Assembly: GCA_963777665.1 (NCBI GenBank)
Contig: CAVZRJ010000003.1
Span: forward strand, 558,001 to 622,000
Source of the DNA: Bog-756 sp963777665
GTDB taxonomy: Bacteria; Actinomycetota; Acidimicrobiia; Acidimicrobiales; RAAP-2
Length of the DNA stretch: 64,000 nucleotides
Direction of reading: 5' to 3'
In this document: positions 39,701 to 49,018 of the stretch, one piece after another
Position numbering within the stretch: the stretch's first letter is position 1
Layout of the letters: each line of letters begins with the position of its first letter
Made by a program: the position numbers and the translations under genes
The notes under the pieces: generated by a model
Told to the model about the DNA's origin: nothing
Seen by the model: the letters and a program-made list of their open reading frames with translations, nothing else
Databases searched by the model: none

Positions 39701-40018
39701 CGTTGTTCTCCCGCCTTGTTTGCTCATTGAGTGACCGGGGTACCGGTCGGCCACATCCTTGCGCATCCGGGACAGGCCAGTCCATCGGGGCGGATGCGTC
39801 CGGCCGGTCAGGAGGACTCGTCTCATCGGGGCCGGCGATCGACGATCCAAAATGGAAACGGATCCACCCGCAGTCAGCAAGCAAGCTCTCGTTATCTGGT
39901 ATACGGTGTTCTGGCGCAGAAAGAACGGATAGAGACGTAGCAGCGAGCAAGCCGACAGAACGATACGGCTGCCCTCTGTTCAGGCGCGGCTTCGACCGGC
40001 GGAAAAGGGGGAGCGCGG
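39701..40018 (+). other. 318-bp non-coding region between the sulfotransferase and the transporter operon
   Basis: No gene is recognised. It is less GC-rich than the surroundings and serves as a divergent promoter region. TATACG at 39900-39905 is the best -10 candidate for the importer operon. AAAGGGGGAGCGCGG before the GTG at 40019 is the ribosome binding site. Confidence 0.5.
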
Positions 40019-42043
40019 GTGATTCAATTCGTGATCGCCGGACTGGTGCTCGGGGGCATCTACGCGATCGCATCGGCCGGTCTCGTGATCACCTACACGT
40101 CGTCGGGCATCCTCAACTTCGCCTTCGGGGCGCTCGCGTTCTTCATCGCCCGCTTCTACTACTACCTCCACACCCAGCAGGGTTGGTCGATCGCGCCTGC
40201 AGCCGTGGTGGCCATCGGGATTGCGGCGCCCCTGCTCGGAGTGGTGCTCTACGCCGTCCTGTTCCGCTACCTCCGCCTGTCTTCGCCCCTGATCAAGGTC
40301 GTCGCGACCATCGGTCTCTCGGTCGCCATCCCGTCCTGTGCGACGTTGATCTTCGGCAGCCAGGCCATCCAGCAGGCTCCGGGGCTGGCGCCGGAGCCGG
40401 TCCGGGTGTTCCACTTCCTGGGCGTCCCGGTGACGTTGGACCAGGTCATCGTCTACATCTGCGTCCTGGCAACCGTGGTCGTCGGAGCGCTGGTGCTGCG
40501 CTATACGGACGTCGGCCTCAAGGTGAGGGCCATGGTCGACTCGACGGCGATGACCGATCTGTCCGGGACCAATCCGAGGACGATCTCGATCGGTGTCTGG
40601 GCGGTGAGCACGTTCTTCGCCGGCCTCACCGGTGTGCTCGCCGCACCCATCATCGGGCTCGAGGCCACCAACTTCACGCTGCTCATCGCTGCGTCATTTG
40701 CGGCGGTCATCGCCGCCAGGCTCAAGAGCCTGCCGGTCGCGGTCGGAGTCGCGTTGCTGATGGGAGTCGCCACGTCGCTGATCCAGCGATATCTCCCGCC
40801 CGCCAGTCCGTGGACCGCCGAGATCATCGACGCCGTCCCCTTCATCGTCATCGCGTTGGTCCTCATCTACAACCTCGTCCGCCGGGGACGGGTGGGGGAG
40901 GCCGAGGCGTGGGGAGGCGCGTTGGATCGGGCGATCATGCCGCAGGGCGAGAGCCGGATCGCGGCTTCGACGGCCAGCGTGGTCGAGGCCGCTTCTCTCA
41001 ATGTCTTCGCCAAATATGCCGGACCGCTCGCGCTCGTCCTGCTTGCGGTCGCCCTTCCCCTCGTGGTCGGCGGCTACTGGGTGGGGTTGACGGCCCAGGC
41101 CTTCGCCTTTGGCGTGATCTTCCTTTCGTGGACACTGGTGACCGGAGAAGGGGGCATGCTCTGGTTGTGCCAGATCACCTTCGCGGGGATCGGAGCACTG
41201 ACGACGGCGCAGTTCGCCAACAACCTCGGCTGGCCGATCCTGGCTGCCGTGGTCATGGGCGGGGTCGTCGCACTCGTGCTGGGCGTCATCGTCGGATTCT
41301 TGAGCATCCGACTCGGCGACCTGTACGTCGCCCTGGTGACGCTCACGTTCGGGCTGCTCATCGAGAACCTCGTGTTCACTCTGCCGAGGTTCGTGAACCA
41401 GGGTCTCGGGCTGACCCTTGTCCGACCCGGCTTTGCGACGTCGGACGCCTCCTTTGCGTACGTCTGCCTGGTCGCCTTCGTCATCGTGGCGCTGTTCATC
41501 GTCAATCTCCGACGGTCCACCACCGGGCTCGCCCTCAATGCGGCTCGGTGGAGCGAGGCCGGTGCCAGGACGACCGGCATCAGCGTGGTGCAGATGAAGG
41601 TCATCGCCGGGGCATTGGCCGCGTTCATCGCCGGCCTCGGAGGTGGGCTGCTCGCCGTTGCACAGACAACGGTCGTACCCAGTGAGTTCGCCACCTTCGC
41701 GGGGATCGTGTGGTTCGCCGCACTCGTCACGATCGGTGTGCGGTCCACCACCGCAGCACTGATCGCCGGTCTCTCGTTCGTCATGCTCCCGGCGCTCGCC
41801 CAGGCGTATTTCCCGAGCTGGACGGGCAATGTGCTTCCGGTGCTCTTCGGCCTGGGTGCCATGACCGCGGCCAGGTACCCGGACGGCGTCCTTGCCGAAC
41901 AGAGCCGGCGATTGCGGCGACTGATGTTGCGCCTGGCGCCCGACCGCTTCGAGGACCCCCAGTTCGGCGATGTCCTGGACCCCGGGCCGCACGCGCCGGT
42001 CTCGGTCGACGTGCCAGCGATGGTCGCGGAGCACGCATCGTGA
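40019..42043 (+). CDS. fused branched-chain-amino-acid-type ABC permease (LivH-LivM)
   Basis: This single 674-residue membrane protein holds both permeases of a HAAT-family importer. Residues about 1-290 are LivH-like (opening VIAGLVLGGIYAIASAGLV, then GILNFAFGALA). Residues about 340-640 are LivM-like, with GEGGMLWLCQITFAGIGAL as the coupling region and GLALNAARWSEAGARTTGI. A linker of about 45 residues joins them. The C-terminal tail is hydrophilic. The two are usually separate genes. It starts the operon: livG overlaps the stop, and livF and the binding protein follow. The substrate is unknown but is probably small and organic, in keeping with the catabolic genes downstream. Confidence 0.88.
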   Translation: MIQFVIAGLVLGGIYAIASAGLVITYTSSGILNFAFGALAFFIARFYYYLHTQQGWSIAPAAVVAIGIAAPLLGVVLYAVLFRYLRLSSPLIKVVATIGLSVAIPSCATLIFGSQAIQQAPGLAPEPVRVFHFLGVPVTLDQVIVYICVLATVVVGALVLRYTDVGLKVRAMVDSTAMTDLSGTNPRTISIGVWAVSTFFAGLTGVLAAPIIGLEATNFTLLIAASFAAVIAARLKSLPVAVGVALLMGVATSLIQRYLPPASPWTAEIIDAVPFIVIALVLIYNLVRRGRVGEAEAWGGALDRAIMPQGESRIAASTASVVEAASLNVFAKYAGPLALVLLAVALPLVVGGYWVGLTAQAFAFGVIFLSWTLVTGEGGMLWLCQITFAGIGALTTAQFANNLGWPILAAVVMGGVVALVLGVIVGFLSIRLGDLYVALVTLTFGLLIENLVFTLPRFVNQGLGLTLVRPGFATSDASFAYVCLVAFVIVALFIVNLRRSTTGLALNAARWSEAGARTTGISVVQMKVIAGALAAFIAGLGGGLLAVAQTTVVPSEFATFAGIVWFAALVTIGVRSTTAALIAGLSFVMLPALAQAYFPSWTGNVLPVLFGLGAMTAARYPDGVLAEQSRRLRRLMLRLAPDRFEDPQFGDVLDPGPHAPVSVDVPAMVAEHAS

Positions 42044-42942
42044 TGTCGACGTTGACCGACACGGAGGGACCCAGCCGGTCCGCTGGTGAGCACGCGACCG
42101 CTCTCGTTGCGAACGAGATCACGGTCCGCTTCGGCGGGCTCACCGCGCTGTCCCAGGTCACACTCGAGGTCGAACGCGGGTCCATCGTCGGACTCGTCGG
42201 GCCCAATGGGGCCGGAAAGTCGACCCTCCTCTCCGTGCTGTCCGGCCTTCTCAGGCCCAACTCCGGCAGGGTCTGGCTGTTGGGTGAGGACGTCACGGCC
42301 ACCTCGGTTCGATCGCGGGCCGCCAGAGGGCTGGCTCGGACCTTTCAGCAACCCGAGCTGTTCATGGGCTTGACCGTACGTGAGCACGTGGTCCTCGCGC
42401 ATCGTGCACGCGTGGCACCTCATCGGCTCTGGCGGGACATGTTCGACCCGCGCTCGCTGCTTCCGCCCTCGCGGGAGGAGAACGAGAAGGTGGACGGACT
42501 GCTCGAGCTTCTCAGGCTCACCCGGGTGGCCAAGGCTCCGGTGGCGGCGCTCCCCTTGGGTGTCGTCCGTCTCGTCGAAGTGGGTCGTGCCCTGGCCAGT
42601 GAGCCGCGTGTCCTGCTGCTGGACGAGCCGCTGTCCGGATTGGACATGAGCGCGTCGGAGAACCTCCTGTCCGTCTTCCGACGGATCGTCACCGAGAGCG
42701 ACCACCAGCTCTCGCTCGTCATCGTCGAGCACGATGTGGCTGCGGTCCTGGCGCTGTCGCATTCGGTTGTCGTCCTCGACTTCGGGGAGCGGATCGCTGT
42801 GGGCAACCCGGAAGCGATTCGCTACGATCCCCACGTTCGTGCCGCCTACCTCGGCGACAGCGACGTGCAGCCACGATCGCCGGTCGGCTCGCCGCCGAGC
42901 GCGACCGACGTCGGGACCCCGCCCGAGAACGGGGGAGCATGA
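42043..42942 (+). CDS. ABC importer ATPase, LivG type
   Basis: The 299-residue ATPase has Walker A GPNGAGKSTLL, the family block ARTFQQPELFMGLTV, and Walker B VLLLDEPLSGLD with the H-loop IVEHDV. The signature position reads ALPLGVVRLVEVGRALA instead of the usual LSYGQQRR, a degenerate form seen in some Liv-type ATPases. The long insert between residues about 105 and 150 is typical of LivG. The ATG at 42043 shares its first base with the permease stop; a GTG at 42040 is also in frame. livF overlaps the stop. Confidence 0.87.
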   Translation: MSTLTDTEGPSRSAGEHATALVANEITVRFGGLTALSQVTLEVERGSIVGLVGPNGAGKSTLLSVLSGLLRPNSGRVWLLGEDVTATSVRSRAARGLARTFQQPELFMGLTVREHVVLAHRARVAPHRLWRDMFDPRSLLPPSREENEKVDGLLELLRLTRVAKAPVAALPLGVVRLVEVGRALASEPRVLLLDEPLSGLDMSASENLLSVFRRIVTESDHQLSLVIVEHDVAAVLALSHSVVVLDFGERIAVGNPEAIRYDPHVRAAYLGDSDVQPRSPVGSPPSATDVGTPPENGGA

Positions 42943-43700
42943 CCCAGCCCCTCCTGAGCGTGGAAGGTCTCGACGTTCGGTACGGCCCCTCGCAAGCCCT
43001 GTTCGGAGTGTCGTTCGAGGTCCTGCCCGGAACCGTCCTGGCGGTGCTCGGTGTGAACGGTGCCGGCAAGAGCACGCTCGCCCGTTCGATCTCGGGTCTC
43101 GTGCCACCGGTTGCAGGTCGCGTGACGTTCGACGGGAAGGACATCACCGGGCTTCCGGCCAACCGCGTCCGAAAGCTGGGCCTCACCTACGTACCGGAGG
43201 GACGAGGGATCTTTCCCGGTCTGTCGGTGACCGACAACCTGCGGATGGCGGTTGCACAGGAACCTCGCAACGACCGGGCCGCCGCCATCGACCGGGCCAT
43301 CGAGACGTTCCCGGTACTGGGCGACCGTCCGTCGCAGCGCGCGGGGAGCCTCTCCGGTGGCGAACAGCAGATGCTGGCGCTCGCCCGGGCGTTCTCGATC
43401 TCGCCGAAGCTGATCATTGCCGACGAACTGTCGCTCGGCCTCGCACCCACCGTCACCGAAACGGTGTTCCACAGTCTCGAGGAGGCCAGGAGATCGGGGA
43501 TCACCATCGTGCTGAGCGAGCAGTTCGTGCACCGGGCGCTGTCCATGGCGGACAGTTGCGTGATCCTGACCCGTGGCAGGGTCGGGTGGTCCGGACCTGC
43601 ATCCGCGGCGGGCGAAGAGGTCCTCAACCGGTATCTGGGAGAGGCGGAGCCTGAGAACCCCCCGGTCGGAGCCGGCCGAACAGATGGCAACACTGCATAA
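42939..43700 (+). CDS. ABC importer ATPase, LivF type
   Basis: The 253-residue ATPase has Walker A GVNGAGKSTLARS, a canonical signature SLSGGEQQMLALARA, and Walker B LIIADELSLGLAP, where the usual proline after DE is leucine. YVPEGRGIFPGLSV is the LivF hallmark. It pairs with the LivG-type ATPase to power the fused permease. Its ATG overlaps the livG stop (ATGA). A small GGCGC/GCGCC hairpin (about 43706-43720) lies before the binding-protein gene. Confidence 0.88.
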   Translation: MTQPLLSVEGLDVRYGPSQALFGVSFEVLPGTVLAVLGVNGAGKSTLARSISGLVPPVAGRVTFDGKDITGLPANRVRKLGLTYVPEGRGIFPGLSVTDNLRMAVAQEPRNDRAAAIDRAIETFPVLGDRPSQRAGSLSGGEQQMLALARAFSISPKLIIADELSLGLAPTVTETVFHSLEEARRSGITIVLSEQFVHRALSMADSCVILTRGRVGWSGPASAAGEEVLNRYLGEAEPENPPVGAGRTDGNTA

Positions 43701-43736
43701 CCAACCGGGCGCTGCGCGCGCCGTCGACATGGAGGA

Positions 43737-45011
43737 ATGATGCTGGCACATGGGAAAATGAGCAAGGCGTTGCTGACCGCGGCCGTGGCCCTGCCGCTCG
43801 TCGCTGCCGGGTGCTCGAGTGGAGGATCGGCAACGTCGACCACCTCGAGCGGGGGATCCTCGACGAAGACCCCGATCACCATTGCGTACGTCACCGACCT
43901 CACCGGCCCAGGTGCATCCCAGAATGTCTCATCTCCCGCCGGATTCAACGCTCGGATCGACATGCAGAACGCGGCGGGGGGAGTGAACGGACACCAGCTG
44001 GTGCCCCTGATCATCGACGATCAGACGAGCCCGTCGCTCATCGTGACCGCAGTTCAGAGTGCAATCTCCAAGGGCGCGTTCGGGATCGTCTCCCAGAGCC
44101 CGCTGTTCTTCCTCGCGGCCAGCTACCCGCATCAGGCGGGCGTTCCGGTGACCGGTACCTACGACGACGGACCGGAGTGGGGTACGCAGCCCTACACGAA
44201 CATGTTCGCGTCCGACAACGGAAGCGTGGATCCCAAGTACCCGGTCAACACCCAGATCGGGGACTTCCTCAAACAGCACGGGGCGACGACTCTCGGATCC
44301 TACGGCTATTCGATCTCGCCGTCGTCCAGCCGGGCCGCCATCGGCACCGCGCAGTCGTTCCAGCACGCCGGGGGCAAGACCGGGGTCCTCGACACCACGG
44401 TCCCTTTCGGTGGTGTGGACTTCACGAGCGAAGCGTTGCTCGCCAAGCAGCACAACGTCGACTCGATGGTCCCGGCCATGGACAACAACTCCAACTACGC
44501 GCTGGCGACAGCGCTCAAGCAGGAAGGGGTGAAGCTCAAGGCGGTCCTCTTCGCGACCGGATACGAACCAGACGCCATCAACTCTTCGGCGTGGGGTGAT
44601 CTGCAGGGAGACTACTTCCTGTCCCTGTTCCGACCGTTCTCCCTTCCCAATGCCGGCACCCAGCAGATGGCGTCGGCGCTGCAGAAGTACGCCCATTTCA
44701 CCAGCACCCAGTTTCCGACGTTCTCCCAGTACGAGTCATGGGCGGGGGCCGACCTCATGATCAAGGGCCTCGAGTTGGCCGGACCGAATCCGACCCGCGA
44801 AGCGGTCATCCACGACCTTCGTGGCGTGACGTCGTACAACGCCAACGGGCTGTTGCCGATCAACCTCGACTACGCAACCAATTTCGGGCACAACCCCCCG
44901 CAGACCTGCGCCTGGATCATGAAGGCAGAAACGACGGGATTCACTGCGATCTCCTCGACACCGACCTGCGGGACGGATCTGCCGGGTACGTCCACCGCGA
45001 GTGCGAGCTGA
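43737..45011 (+). CDS. ABC importer substrate-binding lipoprotein (Peripla_BP_6 / LivJ type)
   Basis: The 424-residue protein has a signal peptide ending in LVAAGCSS (lipobox), then a Ser/Thr/Gly-rich spacer and a periplasmic-binding-protein type 1 domain with ITIAYVTDLTGPGAS near residue 45. It captures the substrate for the upstream permease and ATPases. GGAGGA overlaps the start region; an in-frame ATG at 43740 or 43758 could also be used. Next come the catabolic genes. Confidence 0.87.
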   Translation: MMLAHGKMSKALLTAAVALPLVAAGCSSGGSATSTTSSGGSSTKTPITIAYVTDLTGPGASQNVSSPAGFNARIDMQNAAGGVNGHQLVPLIIDDQTSPSLIVTAVQSAISKGAFGIVSQSPLFFLAASYPHQAGVPVTGTYDDGPEWGTQPYTNMFASDNGSVDPKYPVNTQIGDFLKQHGATTLGSYGYSISPSSSRAAIGTAQSFQHAGGKTGVLDTTVPFGGVDFTSEALLAKQHNVDSMVPAMDNNSNYALATALKQEGVKLKAVLFATGYEPDAINSSAWGDLQGDYFLSLFRPFSLPNAGTQQMASALQKYAHFTSTQFPTFSQYESWAGADLMIKGLELAGPNPTREAVIHDLRGVTSYNANGLLPINLDYATNFGHNPPQTCAWIMKAETTGFTAISSTPTCGTDLPGTSTASAS

Positions 45012-45060
45012 CGCCCGCCCTGCGGCGGTCCAGCACCACCTCGCCAAGGAGTCCGAGACG

Positions 45061-46206
45061 ATGAAGACGCAAGCTGCCGTGCTCTTTGACCGGGAACAGG
45101 ACTGGCAGATCCTCCAGATCGACCTGGACCCGCCCACGGACCACGAGGTGCTGGTCCGGTGGGCGGCCGCGGGCCTCTGTCATTCCGACCAGCATCTCCG
45201 GACCAACGACATCGGTTCGCCCACCAACCCGGAGGTGGGGCCCGATCCGAGGCTCTTCCCGTTGGTGGGGGGCCACGAGGGGGCCGGCGTCGTCGAGGCG
45301 CTCGGGCCGGGCGTGGTCGGCCTCGCGGTGGGCGATCACGTGGCCGCCAGCTTCTTCCCGATCTGTGGCCGGTGCAAGATGTGCCTCACCGGGCACACGA
45401 ACCTCTGCGACCTGGGTGCGGAGACTTTTTCGCGCGGACAGATCTCTGACGGGACGGTCCGTTACCACTACGACGGACGCCCGCTCAACGTGATGTCCAA
45501 GCTGGGGACCTTCGCCGAGTACGGCGTCGTCCACGAGGCGTCGCTGGTGAAGGTGGAACCGGACCTGCCGATGTCGGCGGTGGCCCTCGTCTCGTGCGGC
45601 GTCACGACCGGCTGGGGCTCGGCGGTGTACCGGGCGCAGGTCGAACCGGGTGACACCGTCGTGGTGGTCGGTGTCGGGGGCGTCGGGATGAACGCGGTCC
45701 AGGGTGCGCACATGGTCGGGGCGAAGCACGTCGTCGCTGTGGATCCCGTGGAGTTCAAACAGAAGGCGGCGCTCGACTTCGGCGCGACGCATACGGCGGG
45801 GTCGATGGAGGAGGCGCTTCCCGTTGTCACCGACCTGACCCGTGGCCAGATGGCCGACGCGGTCATCCTCGTGCCGAGCGTGATGTACGGGGACCTGATG
45901 GCCGCCGCCCTCGCGCTCACCGGAAAGAACGGCACGTGCGTGGTCACGGGGGTCGCCCCGCAGGCGCAGTCGGAGTGCAGCATCAATCTCTTCGAGCTCG
46001 CGATGTGGCAGAAGGAGGTGCGGGGGGTCGTCTTCGGGGCAGCGAACCCGCGCTTCGACATCCCCAACCTGCTCGCGCTCTACCAGGCCGGACGGCTCAA
46101 GCTGGACGAGCTGGTCACCCGGACCTATCGGCTCGACCAGATCAACCAGGGCTACCAGGACATGCTCGACGGGGTGAACATCCGTGGCGTCGTCACCTTC
46201 GACTAG
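45061..46206 (+). CDS. NDMA-dependent (nicotinoprotein) alcohol dehydrogenase
   Basis: This is a 381-residue zinc alcohol dehydrogenase of the group tied to mycofactocin (Rxyl_3153-like). Seen: catalytic zinc ligands in GLCHSDQH and GGHEGAG, structural zinc cysteines CGRCKMC...C at about residues 100-113, the coenzyme motif VGVGGVGMNAVQG, and a typical length. Family enzymes keep NAD tightly bound and pass electrons to a mycofactocin-type acceptor or, in vitro, to NDMA. It oxidises an alcohol and probably supplies a ketone or aldehyde to the next gene. The ATG at 45061 fits the family start. Confidence 0.86.
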   Translation: MKTQAAVLFDREQDWQILQIDLDPPTDHEVLVRWAAAGLCHSDQHLRTNDIGSPTNPEVGPDPRLFPLVGGHEGAGVVEALGPGVVGLAVGDHVAASFFPICGRCKMCLTGHTNLCDLGAETFSRGQISDGTVRYHYDGRPLNVMSKLGTFAEYGVVHEASLVKVEPDLPMSAVALVSCGVTTGWGSAVYRAQVEPGDTVVVVGVGGVGMNAVQGAHMVGAKHVVAVDPVEFKQKAALDFGATHTAGSMEEALPVVTDLTRGQMADAVILVPSVMYGDLMAAALALTGKNGTCVVTGVAPQAQSECSINLFELAMWQKEVRGVVFGAANPRFDIPNLLALYQAGRLKLDELVTRTYRLDQINQGYQDMLDGVNIRGVVTFD

Positions 46207-46271
46207 CCGCGCCGCGCTCCTCCCCGGCCTGCACCACGACCGATGACCGAACCCGCGCCACCGACCCTACG

Positions 46272-47877
46272 GTGAGACGCACGGAGGGGCCGCCGCTGCG
46301 CAGAACGGCCGAAGAGCTGTTCGGCCCTGCGGGTACGCCGCGGGTGGTGGTGATCGGCGCAGGGTTCGGCGGGATCGCGGCGGGGGTAAAACTCAAGCAG
46401 GCCGGCATCGAGACGTTCAAGATCTACGAGTCCTCACGCGGGGTCGGGGGTACCTGGTGGGACAACACCTACCCCGGCGCAGAGGTCGACGTGGACTCGA
46501 ACCTCTACCGCTACTCGTTCAAGCCCCACAACTGGACCCGGACCCATGCCCGGCAGGCGGAGCTCCAGGCGTATCTCGACGAGACAGTCGAGCAATTCGG
46601 CCTGTCCCCGCACCTCCGGTTGGGAGTCACCGTCAGATCGGCACGATGGGACGAGGGCCGCCACGTCTGGACGGTCGATCTCGATCCGGGTGAAAGCGAC
46701 GAGTGCCACGTCGCGATCAGCGCTGTCGGGTTCCTCAACGTCCCCCGCTGTCCCGACTGGCCGGGGCTCGACGACTTCTCCGGCCCGAGCTTCCACACCG
46801 CCCGCTGGGACCACGGCTGCGACCTGTCCGGCAAGGTGGTGGCCGTCGTTGGCACCGGATCCACGGCGGCCCAGGTCGTGCCCTCGATCCAGCCGATCGC
46901 GCAGAAGGTCACCGTCTTCCAGCGGGAGCCGGGGTGGGTCCTCCCGAAGGGTGAGCGCGACCTGACCACGGCGGAGCGAACCTTGCTCGCCCGGTCCTGG
47001 TGGCGGTCACTGGACCGCTTCCGCTCGCGCTGGACGTTGGAGCGGAACCTGTGGGGCGGGGCGATGTTCAGGCCCGGCACGCGGCTCAACCGGAAGCGTG
47101 AGCAGACCTGCCGTGCGTACATCGCCCGCAAGTTCGCCGATCGTCCCGACCTGCGCGACGCGGTCACCCCGAGCTATCCGTTCCCCGGCAAGCGGCCGAT
47201 CCTGGCCACCACCTTCTATCCCGCGCTCCGGGAGCCCAACGTGGAGCTCGTTCCCCGGGGCGTGACACGGATCACCCCCACCGGCGTCGTCGACTCGGAC
47301 GGGGTGGAGCGGCCGGTGGACGTGCTCGTCATGGCGACCGGCTTTCGGGCCGCCGACTACCTCGCCCGTCTCGCGATCGTGGGGAAGGAAGGTGTGACCC
47401 TCCACGAGCACTGGGCGGGGGAGCCGCGGGCGTTCCTGGGCATCACGGTCCCCGGGTTCCCCAATCTCTTCCTGCTCTACGGTCCCGGCACCAACGGCGG
47501 TGAGCTCGTCTCGATGCTCGAGGCCCAGGCCGAGTACGCCGTGCGCTCGGTGAAGCGCATGCGGCGCAGCACGGGTCAGCGCCATCGAGGTCACTCCGAC
47601 CGCCGAGGCCTTCTGGAACCGCTGGCTGCAGTCCAAGATGCGGGGCACGTCGTGGACGCTCACCCGCAACTACTTCACCTCCGAGTCCGGCAGGGTCGTG
47701 ACGCAATGGCCGTCCGGCAACCTGGTGTACCGCGTGCTCACGAAGCTCCTCGGCCGGGTGTCCGAGACGACCCGACGCTCGGCGGGTGGCCCGGACGACC
47801 GGCGTTCCGTCGACGTCGGACAACCCGGGACGCAGCCGGGCGCGGAGGCGCCGACGACCGTCTCGATCCGTCAGTGA
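46272..47877 (+). CDS. flavin monooxygenase, Baeyer-Villiger type, frame disrupted near 47575
   Basis: The protein of about 535 residues has the FAD motif GAGFGG near residue 28, a GGTWWDNTYPGAEVD block, the Baeyer-Villiger fingerprint FSGPSFHTARWD (FxGxxxHxxxWD), and the second Rossmann motif GTGSTAAQ. The main frame ends its real coding near 47575 and continues in another frame as AIEVTPTAEAFWNRWLQSKM to 47877. It inserts oxygen next to a carbonyl, turning ketones to esters or lactones using NADPH. The GTG 46272 start is uncertain; GTG codons near 46344 are possible. It pairs naturally with the upstream alcohol dehydrogenase. The frame change is probably a reading error. Confidence 0.85.
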
Positions 47878-47926
47878 GGCTCCACGTCCACCAGGTGGGA
47901 GTCACCGAACCACAGGAGGGATTCCA

Positions 47927-49018
47927 ATGGACGAGATGATGTTCTCGTGTGACGATCACCTGGACCTGAGGGCCGTGCCGGTCGGGCTGTGGCAGTCACG
48001 GGTGCCGAAGGACATCCTCGACCGGGCCCCCCGGGTGGTCACCCGCGACGGGCAGCCGACCTGGGTGAGCGGTGACCGTGTGCTCGGGGCCAGCGGAGCG
48101 CCGCTCGCCAACCTCAGCGCGATCGGGCGGGCCGGTCTCGAGGACGACGGCTTCCGGGCCAGCACGACGAAGCTGCGCCTCGAGGACATGGACCGTGACG
48201 GCATCTGGGCATCGGTGATCTACGGGCCCGTACCGCTCACCCTTTCGATCCCCGAGCCCGACCTCCAGGACGTCTGTTACGCGGCCTGGAACGACTGGGC
48301 GGTCGAGGAGTTCAACGCGGCAGCACCGGACAGGCTGTGCATCCTTGCCTTCCTCCCCAGCCATTCACCTGAGGCGGCGGTCGCCGAGCTCGAGCGCTGT
48401 GCCGCCATCGGCCACCGGGGCGCGCTCATCGACGTCTTCGACTTCGATCCGGGCGATCAGGCCTGGGACCGGCTCTGGGCGGCGGCCGATGCCACCGGCC
48501 TGCCGATCAGCTTCCACATCAAGGGGGGATCCTCGCCGAGGCTCAGCTATCAGATGGGATCGTGGAAATCCGCGGCGTTCGCCACGTTGCTGCCGCTCCA
48601 GCTGGACGAGATGCTCGCCATCATGGTGTTCTCCGGCGCACTCGAACGCCACCCCGGCCTGACACTCGTCCTCGCCGAGGCTGGTGTCGGCTGGCTCCCG
48701 TACTTCCTGGCCCGGATGGACATGGAATGGGAGAACCTTCGGGGACTCATCGACTACGCACCGAACATCCCGCCCTCGGAGCTGTTCCGCCGTCAGGTCA
48801 TCGCAACCTTCGAGGAGGAGAAACTGGCGGATCAGTTCATCCCGTACCTGGGTGCCGACTCGTGCATGTGGGCGTCGGACTATCCGCACACGGACAGCAC
48901 GTTCCCCGAGTCACGCCGCGCGATCGAGGAGACATTGGGGTCACTCCCCGCCGAGGACCGCCGGAAGATCACCGCGCTCAACTGCAAGAAGCTGTACGGC
49001 TTCGAGCATGCCGACTGA
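47927..49018 (+). CDS. amidohydrolase family 2 protein
   Basis: The 363-residue TIM-barrel hydrolase (PF04909) has the N-terminal metal region as SCDDHLDL, where D-x-H replaces HxH, ISFHIKG near residue 190, and the C-terminal WASDYPHTDS with the metal-binding aspartate. Members cleave C-C or C-N bonds, and many act as decarboxylases or hydrolases in ring-degradation pathways. A Shine-Dalgarno CAGGAGG precedes the ATG. The next gene overlaps its end by 11 bases. Confidence 0.82.
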   Translation: MDEMMFSCDDHLDLRAVPVGLWQSRVPKDILDRAPRVVTRDGQPTWVSGDRVLGASGAPLANLSAIGRAGLEDDGFRASTTKLRLEDMDRDGIWASVIYGPVPLTLSIPEPDLQDVCYAAWNDWAVEEFNAAAPDRLCILAFLPSHSPEAAVAELERCAAIGHRGALIDVFDFDPGDQAWDRLWAAADATGLPISFHIKGGSSPRLSYQMGSWKSAAFATLLPLQLDEMLAIMVFSGALERHPGLTLVLAEAGVGWLPYFLARMDMEWENLRGLIDYAPNIPPSELFRRQVIATFEEEKLADQFIPYLGADSCMWASDYPHTDSTFPESRRAIEETLGSLPAEDRRKITALNCKKLYGFEHAD

